Shown piece by piece: positions 1 through 6,324 of a stretch of 9,768 bases of DNA. The notes beneath the pieces are model-generated. The model saw nothing but the letters and a program-made list of their open reading frames with translations. It was not told the DNA's origin and ran no database searches. Origin of the DNA: an uncultured Georgenia sp. (GTDB lineage Bacteria > Actinomycetota > Actinomycetes > Actinomycetales > Actinomycetaceae); the NCBI RefSeq assembly GCF_937958535.1, contig NZ_CALGNQ010000081.1, positions 1 through 9,768 on the forward strand. The letters are read 5' to 3'. Made by a program: the position numbers and the translations under genes. Numbering within the stretch: the stretch's first letter is position 1; every line of letters starts with the position of its first letter.

Positions 1-252
1 TTCGAGCCCTGGGAGATCGGCAACCCGGCCTTCGGCTACGAGCCGGGCTCGGCCGCCCACGCCGAGCAGGGCGCGACCGACCTCGCCCTCTTCTACGGAC
101 GGAACAACCTCCTGGTCAACGGGGACGTCGGCTGGGTGCCCGGCAGCGTCTTCGCCACCGTCGAGGAGGGGCTGGAGGCGATGGCGCGGGCCTGCAACGA
201 CGTCTGGCGCCACGGCTTCGCCGGTGAGCGGCTGAGCTTCACCCGCGCCTGA
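1..252 (+). CDS. C-terminal 83 residues of an unrecognised protein (5' end outside window)
   Basis: The frame is open from the first base and stops with TGA at 250-252. I do not recognise the family. The visible part contains the stretches ALFYGRNNLLVNGDVGWVPG and FATVEEGLEAMARACNDVW. It has no signal peptide, membrane segment or obvious metal or nucleotide motif. The hydrophobic/Gly pattern followed by an amphipathic helix looks like the end of a soluble enzyme. Codon use matches its neighbours, so I take it as a real gene. It converges on the amidase gene, with only two bases between the two stop codons. It is therefore not in the same transcript as the amidase, although it may belong to the same locus. 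No function is assigned. Confidence 0.75.
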   Translation, partial: FEPWEIGNPAFGYEPGSAAHAEQGATDLALFYGRNNLLVNGDVGWVPGSVFATVEEGLEAMARACNDVWRHGFAGERLSFTRA

Positions 253-254
253 GG

Positions 255-1640
255 TCAGGAGAGCACCCACTCCACGAAGCGGGCCACGGCCAGCACGAGG
301 TCGTCGGAGTGGCGCGGTCCCACGATCTGCAGCCCCACCGGGAGACCGGCGGCCGTCCGCCCCACCGGCACGCTGATCGCCGGCTGCTGGGTCATGTTGA
401 ACGGGTAGGTGAAGGGGGTCCACTGCGGCCACCGCTCCAGCCCGCTGCCCGGCGGGACGTCGTGCCCCGCCTCGAACGCCGTGATCGGCATGGTCGGGGT
501 GAGCAGGACGTTGTGCTCCTCGTGGAAGGCCCCCATGGTGATCCCCAGTTGGGCGGCGACGTCACGCGCCTGGAGGTAGTCCACCGCGCTGAGCCGCTCG
601 CCCTGGTCCCACACGCGGCCCAGCCCGGGGTCGATGGTGTCCCGGGCCCCGGGCATCCTCCGCAGGAGCGTCGCGGCACCGGCCGCCCAGAGCACCTCGA
701 AGGCCTCCAGCGGGTCGGCGAAGCCGGGGTCGGCGGGGGTGACGGGCAGCCCGGCGGCGTCGACCCGGGTGACGGCGTCCTCGACGACCCGCCCGACCTC
801 CGGGTCCACCTCCACGTAGCCGAGGTCGCGGGAGTAGGCCACGTGCAGCCCGGTGACCTCGCGGTTGAACTCGCCCCGGTAGGTGAGCCGCGGCGGTGCC
901 AGGGACGTCGGGTCCCGGTGGTCACGCAGCGACAGGATGTCCATGAGCAGGGCCGTGTCCTCGACCGTGCGCGTCAGCGGCCCGGCGTGGGCGAGCGGAC
1001 CGAAGGGGCTGGCCGGGAACATCGGGATCCGGCCGTGGGTGGGCTTGAAGCCGACGACCCCGCAGAACGAGGCCGGGATGCGGACGCTGCCACCCCCGTC
1101 GGTCCCCACCGCCAGCGGCCCCATGCCGGCCGCCACCGCGGCCGCGGCACCTCCCGACGAGCCGCCGGCGGTCATCCGGGGGTCGGCCGGGTTGCGGGTG
1201 ACGCCGGTGAGCGGGCTGTCGGTCACCGCCTTCCACGCCAGCTCGGGCGTGGTCGTCTTGCCGAGCAGGACCATGCCGTCGGCCCGCATCCGCGCGGTGA
1301 CCGGGGAGTCCACCTCCCACGGCTGGTCCGGGTCGATCGCGCGGGACCCGCGCAGGGTGGGCCACCCCCGGGTGAGGAAGATGTCCTTGACCGACGCCGG
1401 GACACCGTCGAGCAGCCCCTGGGGCCGGTCGGTGCGCCACCGCTCCTCCGACGCCCTCGCCTGCCGCAGCGCGGACTCGGGGTCGACGAGGCAGTAGGCA
1501 CCCAGCTCCCCGTCGACCTGCTCGATACGGTCGAGCACCGCCGTCGTCACCTCCACCGGGGAGAGCTCGCCGGAGGCGTAGGCCGCGACGAGCTCCACGG
1601 CGGTCATCCCGGTGAGGGCGGTCGTTCCGGTGGGGGTCAT
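255..1640 (-). CDS. Amidase-signature family amidohydrolase (461 aa)
   Basis: This is a soluble amidase of the amidase-signature family (GatA / FAAH / indoleacetamide hydrolase type), which hydrolyses a carboxamide to an acid and ammonia or an amine. The full Ser-cisSer-Lys triad is visible: K85 in PASVKD, S161 in AGGSSGG, and nucleophile S185 in GTDGGGSVRIPAS. The 24-residue spacing of the two serines matches FAAH. The length of 461 aa is normal for the family. The ATG at 1640-1638 was chosen because GGGAG lies five bases upstream and because the frame before it codes for no recognisable protein; an ATG 11 codons later is possible. The gene begins one base after the stop of the dehydrogenase gene, so the two are surely co-transcribed and probably translationally coupled. 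The substrate is unknown. There is no companion GatB or GatC, so a role in tRNA amidation is unlikely. Confidence 0.93.
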   Translation of the reverse strand: MTPTGTTALTGMTAVELVAAYASGELSPVEVTTAVLDRIEQVDGELGAYCLVDPESALRQARASEERWRTDRPQGLLDGVPASVKDIFLTRGWPTLRGSRAIDPDQPWEVDSPVTARMRADGMVLLGKTTTPELAWKAVTDSPLTGVTRNPADPRMTAGGSSGGAAAAVAAGMGPLAVGTDGGGSVRIPASFCGVVGFKPTHGRIPMFPASPFGPLAHAGPLTRTVEDTALLMDILSLRDHRDPTSLAPPRLTYRGEFNREVTGLHVAYSRDLGYVEVDPEVGRVVEDAVTRVDAAGLPVTPADPGFADPLEAFEVLWAAGAATLLRRMPGARDTIDPGLGRVWDQGERLSAVDYLQARDVAAQLGITMGAFHEEHNVLLTPTMPITAFEAGHDVPPGSGLERWPQWTPFTYPFNMTQQPAISVPVGRTAAGLPVGLQIVGPRHSDDLVLAVARFVEWVLS

Positions 1641-1641
1641 C

Positions 1642-2622
1642 TCAGCTCCCGGTGCTCGGCACGTATCCCAGCGACTTGTCGACGACGTTGCGCAACGGTC
1701 GGCCCTGCGTCCAGCGCACGAAGTTGTCGGCGAACAGCTCGACGAGCGCATGTCGCCAGCCGACGACGTCCCCGGAGCTGTGCGGCGTGATGACGACACC
1801 CGGCAGGTCCCACAGCGGGTGGTCCGGCGGCAGCGGCTCGGGGTCGACGACGTCGAGCGCCGCACCGGCCAGCCGGCGCTCCCGCAGGGCGGTGACGAGG
1901 TCGTCGGTGCGGACCAGCTCGCCGCGCCCGACGTTGACGAACCGGGCGTGGGGCGCCATGGCCGCGAAGGCGGCGGCGTCGAACATCCCACGGGTGGCGT
2001 CGGTGAGCGGGGCGAGGGCCACCACCCAGTCCGCCTCCCCCAGCGCGCGGTGCAACCCCTCGGGACCGACCACGGTGCCGAAGTCCGGGTCCTCCTCGCG
2101 CGCCCGCCGACCGGCGCCGCGCACCTCGACACCCACGGCGCTGAGCAGTCGCGCGGTGGCACGGCCGATCGGGCCCGTCCCGACGACGAGCGCCCGGGTG
2201 CCGGCCACCCGCTCGGACTCCCGGTGCTCCCAGCGGTGGGCGTGCTGCCTGGCCAGCGAGCCGGGCAGGTCCTTGGCGAAGGCGAGGACCTGCGCGAGCA
2301 CGTACTCGGCGATGGGCCGGTCGAAGACGCCGCGGGAGCTCGTCACCGTGACGTCGCTGCGGCGCACCTGCGGGCAGAGCACGGCGTCGACCCCGGCGGC
2401 GGCGACGTGCAGCCAGCGCAGCGAGCCCGCGGCGGACCAGGCGTCCGGCACCGCGCGGCTGAAGGCGTCGTAGACGAACAGCACGTCCGCACCCGGCAGC
2501 GCGGCGGCGAGCCCGGGAGCCTCGGCGGGGCGGATCTCGGCGTGCTCGGCCACGGCCGCGAACGGCGCGGAGGGCGGCAGGCGGCCGCCGTGGAGGACGA
2601 CGACGACCGGCTGTCTGGGCAC
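1642..2622 (-). CDS. D-isomer-specific 2-hydroxyacid dehydrogenase (326 aa), probably NADP(H)-linked
   Basis: The protein interconverts a 2-oxo acid and a D-2-hydroxy acid in the cytoplasm. It has the family's split catalytic domain around a Rossmann domain. The nucleotide loop is GTGPIG (148-153). The catalytic residues are all present: R233 in NVGRGELV, E262 in DVVDPEPLPPD and H281 in VITPHSSG. The end of the second Rossmann strand reads GAGRR (169-173), with arginines rather than the Asp that selects NAD, so I infer NADP(H), as in glyoxylate/hydroxypyruvate reductases. Length is typical. The start is GTG at 2622-2620. It has no Shine-Dalgarno sequence, but a TACGTT -10 box ends six bases upstream, which fits a leaderless mRNA. 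It is first in a two-gene unit with the amidase and is transcribed away from the isomerase operon. The exact 2-oxo acid cannot be read from the sequence. Confidence 0.93.
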   Translation of the reverse strand: MPRQPVVVVLHGGRLPPSAPFAAVAEHAEIRPAEAPGLAAALPGADVLFVYDAFSRAVPDAWSAAGSLRWLHVAAAGVDAVLCPQVRRSDVTVTSSRGVFDRPIAEYVLAQVLAFAKDLPGSLARQHAHRWEHRESERVAGTRALVVGTGPIGRATARLLSAVGVEVRGAGRRAREEDPDFGTVVGPEGLHRALGEADWVVALAPLTDATRGMFDAAAFAAMAPHARFVNVGRGELVRTDDLVTALRERRLAGAALDVVDPEPLPPDHPLWDLPGVVITPHSSGDVVGWRHALVELFADNFVRWTQGRPLRNVVDKSLGYVPSTGS

Positions 2623-2633
2623 GTTGACAACGT
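2621..2633. promoter_or_regulatory. Operator-like palindrome 1 (probable GntR site)
   Basis: ACGTTGACAACGT is a perfect 13-base palindrome around its central A. It contains the -35 hexamer of the rightward promoter and most of the -10 hexamer of the leftward promoter, and it reaches the first bases of the dehydrogenase GTG start. On the minus strand it holds TTGTCAAC, the same 8-mer found in palindrome 2. Its GTnnAC core is 31 bases, about three helical turns, from the core of palindrome 2. That core matches the known GntR half-site pattern. Binding by the regulator encoded at 4220-4894 is inferred. Confidence 0.6.
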
Positions 2634-2653
2634 ATGAGCCACCGCCCTAGATT
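2624..2653 (+). promoter_or_regulatory. Sigma70-type promoter of the isomerase-gntR operon
   Basis: A consensus -35 TTGACA (2624-2629) is followed after 18 bases by TAGATT (2648-2653), a good TAnnnT -10 box. Transcription would start near 2660, giving a leader of about 30 bases that carries GGAGG (2680-2684) five bases before the GTG at 2690. Both boxes are embedded in palindromes. Confidence 0.72.
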
Positions 2654-2658
2654 GTCAA
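2629..2658 (-). promoter_or_regulatory. Sigma70-type promoter of the dehydrogenase-amidase operon
   Basis: Read on the minus strand, TTGACA (2658-2653) is followed after 18 bases by TACGTT (2634-2629). The predicted start falls at or within a base or two of the GTG at 2622, so the transcript should be leaderless. The promoter occupies nearly the same DNA as the rightward one, so the two polymerases cannot bind at the same time. Confidence 0.68.
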
Positions 2659-2664
2659 CAATCT
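2649..2664. promoter_or_regulatory. Operator-like palindrome 2 (probable GntR site)
   Basis: AGATTGT-CA-ACAATCT is a perfect 7+2+7 inverted repeat with the GT-CA-AC core typical of FadR/GntR operators. It overlaps the -10 box of the rightward promoter and its predicted start site, and it contains the -35 box of the leftward promoter. A protein bound here would block both. This is the more symmetrical, and so probably the stronger, of the two sites. Confidence 0.7.
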
Positions 2665-2689
2665 GGCAATCCTCCGGCTGGAGGCCCGA

Positions 2690-3496
2690 GTGGAGCTCAG
2701 TGGTGCCGAGTTCGACGGTCCGCTCGCTCAGCGCGGCATCGGCATCATCGCGCCCTTCGACCTCGCGCTGGAGCGCGAGCTGTGGCGGTGGGCACCGCTG
2801 GAGGTGAGCTTCCATCTCGCCCGCACCCCCTACGAGCCCGTCCCGGTGAGCCTGGAGATGGCCGAGCTCGTCTCCGAGCACCGGCACCTGCAGGCCGCCA
2901 CCCGTGACGTCCTGGGGGTGGAGCCGGAGATCGTCGCCTACCTGTGCACCTCCGGGAGCTTCGTCCACGGCCTCGCCCAGGAGACGCAGCTGCGGGAGGC
3001 CATCATCGCGGCCGGTGCTCCGGACGCGGTGACGACGTCGGGGGCGCTGGTCGAGGCGGTGCGGGAGCTCGGGCTCGAGCGCGTCTGCGTCATCACCCCG
3101 TACGACGCCGCGCTGACCGACCGGCTGGTGGCGTTCCTCGGCGAGCTCGGGGTCGACGTGCTCCGCTCCCACCACCTCGGCCTCGGCGGCGGCATCTGGC
3201 GGGTGAACTACCGCACCGTCGCCGAGCTCATCCTCGACGTCGACGACCCGGGCGCGGGGGCGGTGTTCGTCTCGTGCACGAACCTGCCGACCTACGACAT
3301 CATCGCCCCGCTCGAGGAGCGGCTCGGCAAGCCGGTCCTCACCGCCAACCAGCTCACCGTATGGGCCTGCCTCGGCCGGATGGGGCTGCCGATGGTGGGC
3401 CCGGGCCGGTGGCTGCGCGGCGTCTTCCAGGAGGACGCCACCCCTCCCCCGCTGCCCGAGCCGCCCGCCCCCGACCACGAGGAGTCCCGCCCGTGA
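2690..3496 (+). CDS. Maleate isomerase / arylmalonate decarboxylase / Asp-Glu racemase superfamily protein, two-cysteine paralogue (268 aa)
   Basis: This cytoplasmic enzyme belongs to the cysteine-dependent superfamily of maleate cis-trans isomerase, arylmalonate decarboxylase and Asp/Glu/hydantoin racemases. Two pseudo-symmetric halves each carry a catalytic cysteine motif: C86 in YLCTSGSFVHG and C196 in FVSCTNLPTYD. Having both cysteines resembles maleate isomerase and the two-base racemases rather than arylmalonate decarboxylase, which keeps only the second. The conserved late motif LTANQLTVW (217-225) is present. The last 20 or so residues are Pro/Glu-rich and probably disordered. The start is GTG, with GGAGG five bases upstream. 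It is the first gene of a three-gene operon, and its stop overlaps the next start in GTGA. The substrate is unknown; the amidase and 2-hydroxyacid dehydrogenase nearby suggest a dicarboxylate or substituted-malonate intermediate. Confidence 0.87.
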   Translation: MELSGAEFDGPLAQRGIGIIAPFDLALERELWRWAPLEVSFHLARTPYEPVPVSLEMAELVSEHRHLQAATRDVLGVEPEIVAYLCTSGSFVHGLAQETQLREAIIAAGAPDAVTTSGALVEAVRELGLERVCVITPYDAALTDRLVAFLGELGVDVLRSHHLGLGGGIWRVNYRTVAELILDVDDPGAGAVFVSCTNLPTYDIIAPLEERLGKPVLTANQLTVWACLGRMGLPMVGPGRWLRGVFQEDATPPPLPEPPAPDHEESRP

Positions 3497-4233
3497 CGAG
3501 CACCCGACGGCCCACGGTCGGCATGGTCTACCCGGGCCATGCCGCGGAGGACGAGTACCCCGCGGCCGCCCGGACGCTGGACGTCCACCTCCCGGTGGCC
3601 CACGTCTACGGCACCGACCTGCACGCCGTCCCCGAGCTGCTCGACCTCGGCTCCCCGGAGCGGCTCGCGGGCGGGGCCGAGCAGCTCGCCCGCCACCGCC
3701 CGGACGCCGTGATGTGGGCGTGCACCTCCGGCAGCTTCGTCTACGGCCGCGACGGCGCGCGCGAGCAGGCCGCGGCGCTCGCCCGGGTGACCGGCGTGCC
3801 GACCTCGAGCACCAGTCTGGCCTTCGTCGCCGCCCTGGAGGCGCTCGGCGCGTCCCGGGTGGCCGTGGCCGCCACCTACCCGCAGGACGTCGCCGAGCTC
3901 TTCGGCGGCTTCCTCACCGCCGCCGGCGTGGAGGTGGTGTCGCTGTCCGGCGCGGGGATCGTCACGGCCGCCGAGGTCGGCACCCTTCCCCCGGAGGAGG
4001 TGGTGGACCTCGCCGTGCACCACGACCACCCGCGCGCCGAGGTGCTGCTCGTGCCCGACACCGCCATGCGCACCCTCCACGTGCTGCCGGCGCTGGAGTC
4101 CCGGCTGGGCAGACCCGTGCTCACCGCCAACCAGGTGACAATCTGGTACGGGCTGCTGCTCGCCGGCGCGCGGCCGCACGCCCCCACCCTCGGAACGCTC
4201 TTCGCGCGAAAGCAGGACCATGCCCACCAGTGA
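3493..4233 (+). CDS. Second maleate isomerase / arylmalonate decarboxylase-like paralogue, second cysteine replaced by Asp (246 aa)
   Basis: This is clearly a paralogue of the preceding gene. WACTSGSFVYG (75-85) and RPVLTANQVTIW (207-218) line up with its motifs. C77 is kept, but where the upstream protein has SCTNLPT this one has PDTAMRT, so the second active-site cysteine has become D189. That is the reverse of arylmalonate decarboxylase, which keeps the second cysteine and has Gly at the first. It may be a one-cysteine lyase or decarboxylase, or a partner subunit that forms a heteromer with the upstream protein. The start is GTG at 3493, overlapping the upstream stop by four bases, with GAGGAG (3479-3484) eight bases before it. 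Translational coupling favours roughly equal amounts of the two proteins. The reaction is not determined. Confidence 0.85.
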   Translation: MTSTRRPTVGMVYPGHAAEDEYPAAARTLDVHLPVAHVYGTDLHAVPELLDLGSPERLAGGAEQLARHRPDAVMWACTSGSFVYGRDGAREQAAALARVTGVPTSSTSLAFVAALEALGASRVAVAATYPQDVAELFGGFLTAAGVEVVSLSGAGIVTAAEVGTLPPEEVVDLAVHHDHPRAEVLLVPDTAMRTLHVLPALESRLGRPVLTANQVTIWYGLLLAGARPHAPTLGTLFARKQDHAHQ

Positions 4234-4894
4234 CCTCACGCCCGCGCCGCGGCGGTCGACCGTCGAGCACATCGCCGACGAGCTGCGCAGCGCCGTCATG
4301 TCCGGAAGGCTGGCGCCCGGCACCCAGCTCGGCGAGGTCGACCTCGCCGAGCGGTTCGCCGTCTCCCGGGGGCCGGTCCGCGAGGCGCTGCAGCGCCTCG
4401 TCTCCGAGGGCATCCTCCGGGCGGTCGTCAACCGGGGCGTCTTCGTCAGCGAGCTGTCGGTCGAGGACGTCGTGGACGTCTACCGGACCCGGGCGGTGAT
4501 CGAACGCGGCGCGCTGGAGATCGTCATGGCCGAGCGCCGCGAGGAGACCTACCGTGCCCTGGGCCCCAGCCTGCGGCAGATGCGGGCCGCGGCCGAGCGT
4601 GGCGACGGGCCCGGTGTCTCCGACGCCGACCAGCAGTTCCACGAGGTCCTCGTCGAGGGCTCGGGCAGCCCGCGGCTCATCCGGGCGATGCGGACCCTGC
4701 TGGTGGAGACCCGGATGTGCCTCGGGGAGCTGGAGACCACCTACCCGGACCTCGGTGCCCAGGTGCGCGAGCACGAGGAGCTGCGCGAGGCGATCCGCAG
4801 CGAGTCGGAGACCAAGGCCAAGGCGCTCCTGCTCGCCCACCTCGACGACGCCGTGGCCCGGCTGGTCGCCAAGCGCGCCGAGCCCGTCGCCTGA
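4220..4894 (+). CDS. GntR-family transcriptional regulator, FadR subfamily (224 aa)
   Basis: This is a ligand-responsive DNA-binding protein. The N-terminal winged helix (about 14-78) shows the GntR signature: IADELRSAVMSGRLAPG, then the recognition helix region FAVSRGPVREALQRL, then a wing ending NRGVF. The C-terminal all-helical FCD domain (about 85-215) has the usual metal ligands D137 and H141 (in DQQFH), H185 (REHEEL) and H207 (AHLDDA), so it probably binds a carboxylate through a metal ion. The ATG overlaps the end of the upstream isomerase gene by 14 bases, with only a weak, closely spaced AGGA, so translation is probably coupled. As the last gene of the operon it likely represses its own promoter and the divergent dehydrogenase-amidase promoter through the palindromes at 2621-2664. 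The effector is presumably a pathway acid. Confidence 0.94.
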   Translation: MPTSDLTPAPRRSTVEHIADELRSAVMSGRLAPGTQLGEVDLAERFAVSRGPVREALQRLVSEGILRAVVNRGVFVSELSVEDVVDVYRTRAVIERGALEIVMAERREETYRALGPSLRQMRAAAERGDGPGVSDADQQFHEVLVEGSGSPRLIRAMRTLLVETRMCLGELETTYPDLGAQVREHEELREAIRSESETKAKALLLAHLDDAVARLVAKRAEPVA

Positions 4895-4904
4895 TGCTCC
4901 ACCC

Positions 4905-4947
4905 GACCGGGCCGCCGGTCGCCTCACCCGCAGCCCGGATGCGGGCT
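4905..4947. terminator. Two GC hairpins between convergent genes, possible bidirectional terminator
   Basis: The 52-base gap between the GntR gene and the convergent dehydrogenase gene holds GACCGG-gccg-CCGGTC (4905-4920) and AGCCCG-gatg-CGGGCT (4932-4947). The second reaches the last base of the dehydrogenase stop codon. Neither has a T-run on either side, so intrinsic termination is only a guess. Such T-poor hairpins are common at convergent ends in GC-rich actinomycetes. Confidence 0.4.
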
Positions 4948-6191
4948 CAGGGGATGTGGATCTGCGTGCCCGCCAGGAGGCGCAGGTTCGCCTCGGCGAG
5001 GTGCCACGCCGTCTGGCGCGGCGCCACCCGCGCGCTGCGCCACTCGGTCAGGAGCGCGCCCACCCGGTCCCACATCTCGGTGCGCAGCCGCCCGAACGCG
5101 ACGTCCGGGTCGGTGCCCACCTGCCCCTGGAGGAGCCACCACGCCCACGCCGCGGCCCCCGCGTTCGCCACGACGTCCGGGACCACCGGCACCCCACGGG
5201 CGGTGAGCAGGGCCTGTGCCTCGGGGGTGGTCGCCGCGTTGGCCGCCTCGACCACGACGAGCGCGGTGACGTCGGCGACCGTGTCCGCGTCGAGCGCGTA
5301 GGAGACAGCGGCCGGGACGAGGACGTCCGCCTCGGTGGACAGCACCGCCTCGCGCGGGCGCTGCTCGACGTCGTCGGGGACCCGCGAGCGGTCGATCTCG
5401 CCGTAGCGGTCGCGCAGCGCGAGGAGTGCCGGGACGTCGAGGCCACCGGGCCGGTAGAGCGTGCCTGCGACGTCGGCCACCGCCACCACCCGCACGCCGG
5501 CCTGGTGGAGGTACCAGGCGGTGGCCCCACCCATCGTCCCCACGCCCTGGACGGCGACGGAGGTCGCCGCGGGCTCCCAACCGAGCGCACGTGCCGCGCC
5601 GAGGCAGGCCTGGGCCACCCCGTACCCGCCGATGACGTCGCCGAGGAGCTGTCCGCCCGGGACCCGGGTGGCCAGCCCGGCCTGCACCCGGTGCAGCGTC
5701 GCGGCAGGGTCCGCCGAGCGCCGGATGGCGGCGTGGAAGGACTGCCCCAGCCCGAGCCGGGCGAACACCTCGTCCAGTGCGGTCTGGGAGACGCCCAGGT
5801 CCTCCGCAGTGACCCAGTGGCGGTCCAGCCAGGTGTGCATCGCGGTGAAGAACCGCTCGAGGACACCGGTCGCGCGCGGGTCCCGCGGGTCGAGGTCGAC
5901 CCCGCCCTTGGCACCGCCCACAGGCAGCCCGAACACCGCGGTCTTCGTGGCCATGCCGCGGGCGAGGTCGGCGACCTCGGCCAGGGTGCACCCCGCACGC
6001 ATCCGCGTGCCGCCGGTGGCCAGGCCGCCCACGAGCGTGTGGACCACGAGGTAGCCCCGCGCCCCGGTCACCGGGTCGGTCCACTCCACCCGGTGCTCCG
6101 GCTCGCGGGACATGACCGAGGGCACCCGTGCCGGTGAGGACGGGACGGGAGCCGTGCGCTGGTCGCGCGGCGAGCTGGACGTCGTCGTCAT
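4947..6191 (-). CDS. Glu/Leu/Phe/Val-family amino acid dehydrogenase (414 aa)
   Basis: The protein reversibly and oxidatively deaminates an L-amino acid to its 2-oxo acid and ammonia with NAD(P). The dimerisation/catalytic domain has GGTRMR (60-65), K83 in GMATKTAVFG, catalytic K95 in LPVGGAKGG and D131 in TAEDLG. The 12-residue gap between the lysines is as in leucine dehydrogenase. The Rossmann domain has GVGTMG (216-221), with D240 ending the second strand, which favours NAD. GGTRM and AEDLG look like leucine/phenylalanine dehydrogenase, whereas GGAKGGVDLDP looks more like glutamate dehydrogenase, so the substrate is left open. The N-terminal 35 residues are Ser/Pro/Thr-rich. The ATG at 6191 was chosen for its strong GGAGGAGG ribosome site. 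The gene diverges from a LysR regulator that probably controls it. Confidence 0.9.
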   Translation of the reverse strand: MTTTSSSPRDQRTAPVPSSPARVPSVMSREPEHRVEWTDPVTGARGYLVVHTLVGGLATGGTRMRAGCTLAEVADLARGMATKTAVFGLPVGGAKGGVDLDPRDPRATGVLERFFTAMHTWLDRHWVTAEDLGVSQTALDEVFARLGLGQSFHAAIRRSADPAATLHRVQAGLATRVPGGQLLGDVIGGYGVAQACLGAARALGWEPAATSVAVQGVGTMGGATAWYLHQAGVRVVAVADVAGTLYRPGGLDVPALLALRDRYGEIDRSRVPDDVEQRPREAVLSTEADVLVPAAVSYALDADTVADVTALVVVEAANAATTPEAQALLTARGVPVVPDVVANAGAAAWAWWLLQGQVGTDPDVAFGRLRTEMWDRVGALLTEWRSARVAPRQTAWHLAEANLRLLAGTQIHIP

Positions 6192-6198
6192 GGCCACA

Positions 6199-6206
6199 CC
6201 TCCTCC
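6199..6206 (-). promoter_or_regulatory. Strong ribosome binding site fixing the dehydrogenase start
   Basis: GGAGGAGG on the minus strand lies seven bases before the ATG at 6191-6189. This argues against both an upstream extension of the frame and an internal ATG at codon 27, which has no comparable site. Confidence 0.75.
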
Positions 6207-6262
6207 GGGAGATCCGCTGCCTCCAGCGTGAGCCCGGTGACGCGCGGCGTCCAGCGACGGTT

Positions 6263-6293
6263 CGTGCAGCGTGCTGTGCACAGTTCCTGCACG
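6263..6293. promoter_or_regulatory. Nested inverted repeats with three TGCA boxes, probable LysR operator
   Basis: An outer inverted repeat, CGTGCAG (6263-6269) and CTGCACG (6287-6293), encloses a perfect 10-base palindrome, CTGTGCACAG (6274-6283), with almost the same centre. TGCA recurs at 6265, 6277 and 6288, about one helical turn apart. The element sits between the divergent amino acid dehydrogenase and LysR genes. Its right arm covers the expected -35 position of the LysR promoter, which suits autorepression with activation of the neighbour. Binding is inferred. Confidence 0.55.
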
Positions 6294-6311
6294 GTCGGTG
6301 CGTGCGGTGCC

Positions 6312-6317
6312 TACGCT
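6312..6317 (+). promoter_or_regulatory. -10 box of a probably leaderless LysR gene
   Basis: TACGCT fits the actinobacterial TAnnnT -10 pattern and ends seven bases before the ATG at 6325, so transcription should begin at or next to the start codon. No Shine-Dalgarno sequence is present. No good -35 box is seen. Confidence 0.55.
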
Positions 6318-6324
6318 GACGGGT

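Noticed and set aside
1641..2162. An N-terminal extension of about 174 codons on the amidase frame
   Set aside because: It overlaps the complete dehydrogenase gene, its residues are Arg/Ser/Pro-rich nonsense, and the ATG at 1640 has a good ribosome site and begins the family alignment.
1637..3478. Long open frames on the strand opposite real genes, such as 1637-3478 minus, 4924-7248 minus, 6422-8095 plus and 8032-9513 minus
   Set aside because: These are GC-rich shadow frames. They show no domain motifs, are dominated by Arg/Gly/Pro/Ala, and cover genes with intact catalytic motifs.
4131..4150. GTGACAATCTGG inside the second isomerase gene, similar to part of the operator at 2649-2664
   Set aside because: It is not palindromic and encodes the conserved NQVTIW motif, so the resemblance is explained by coding.
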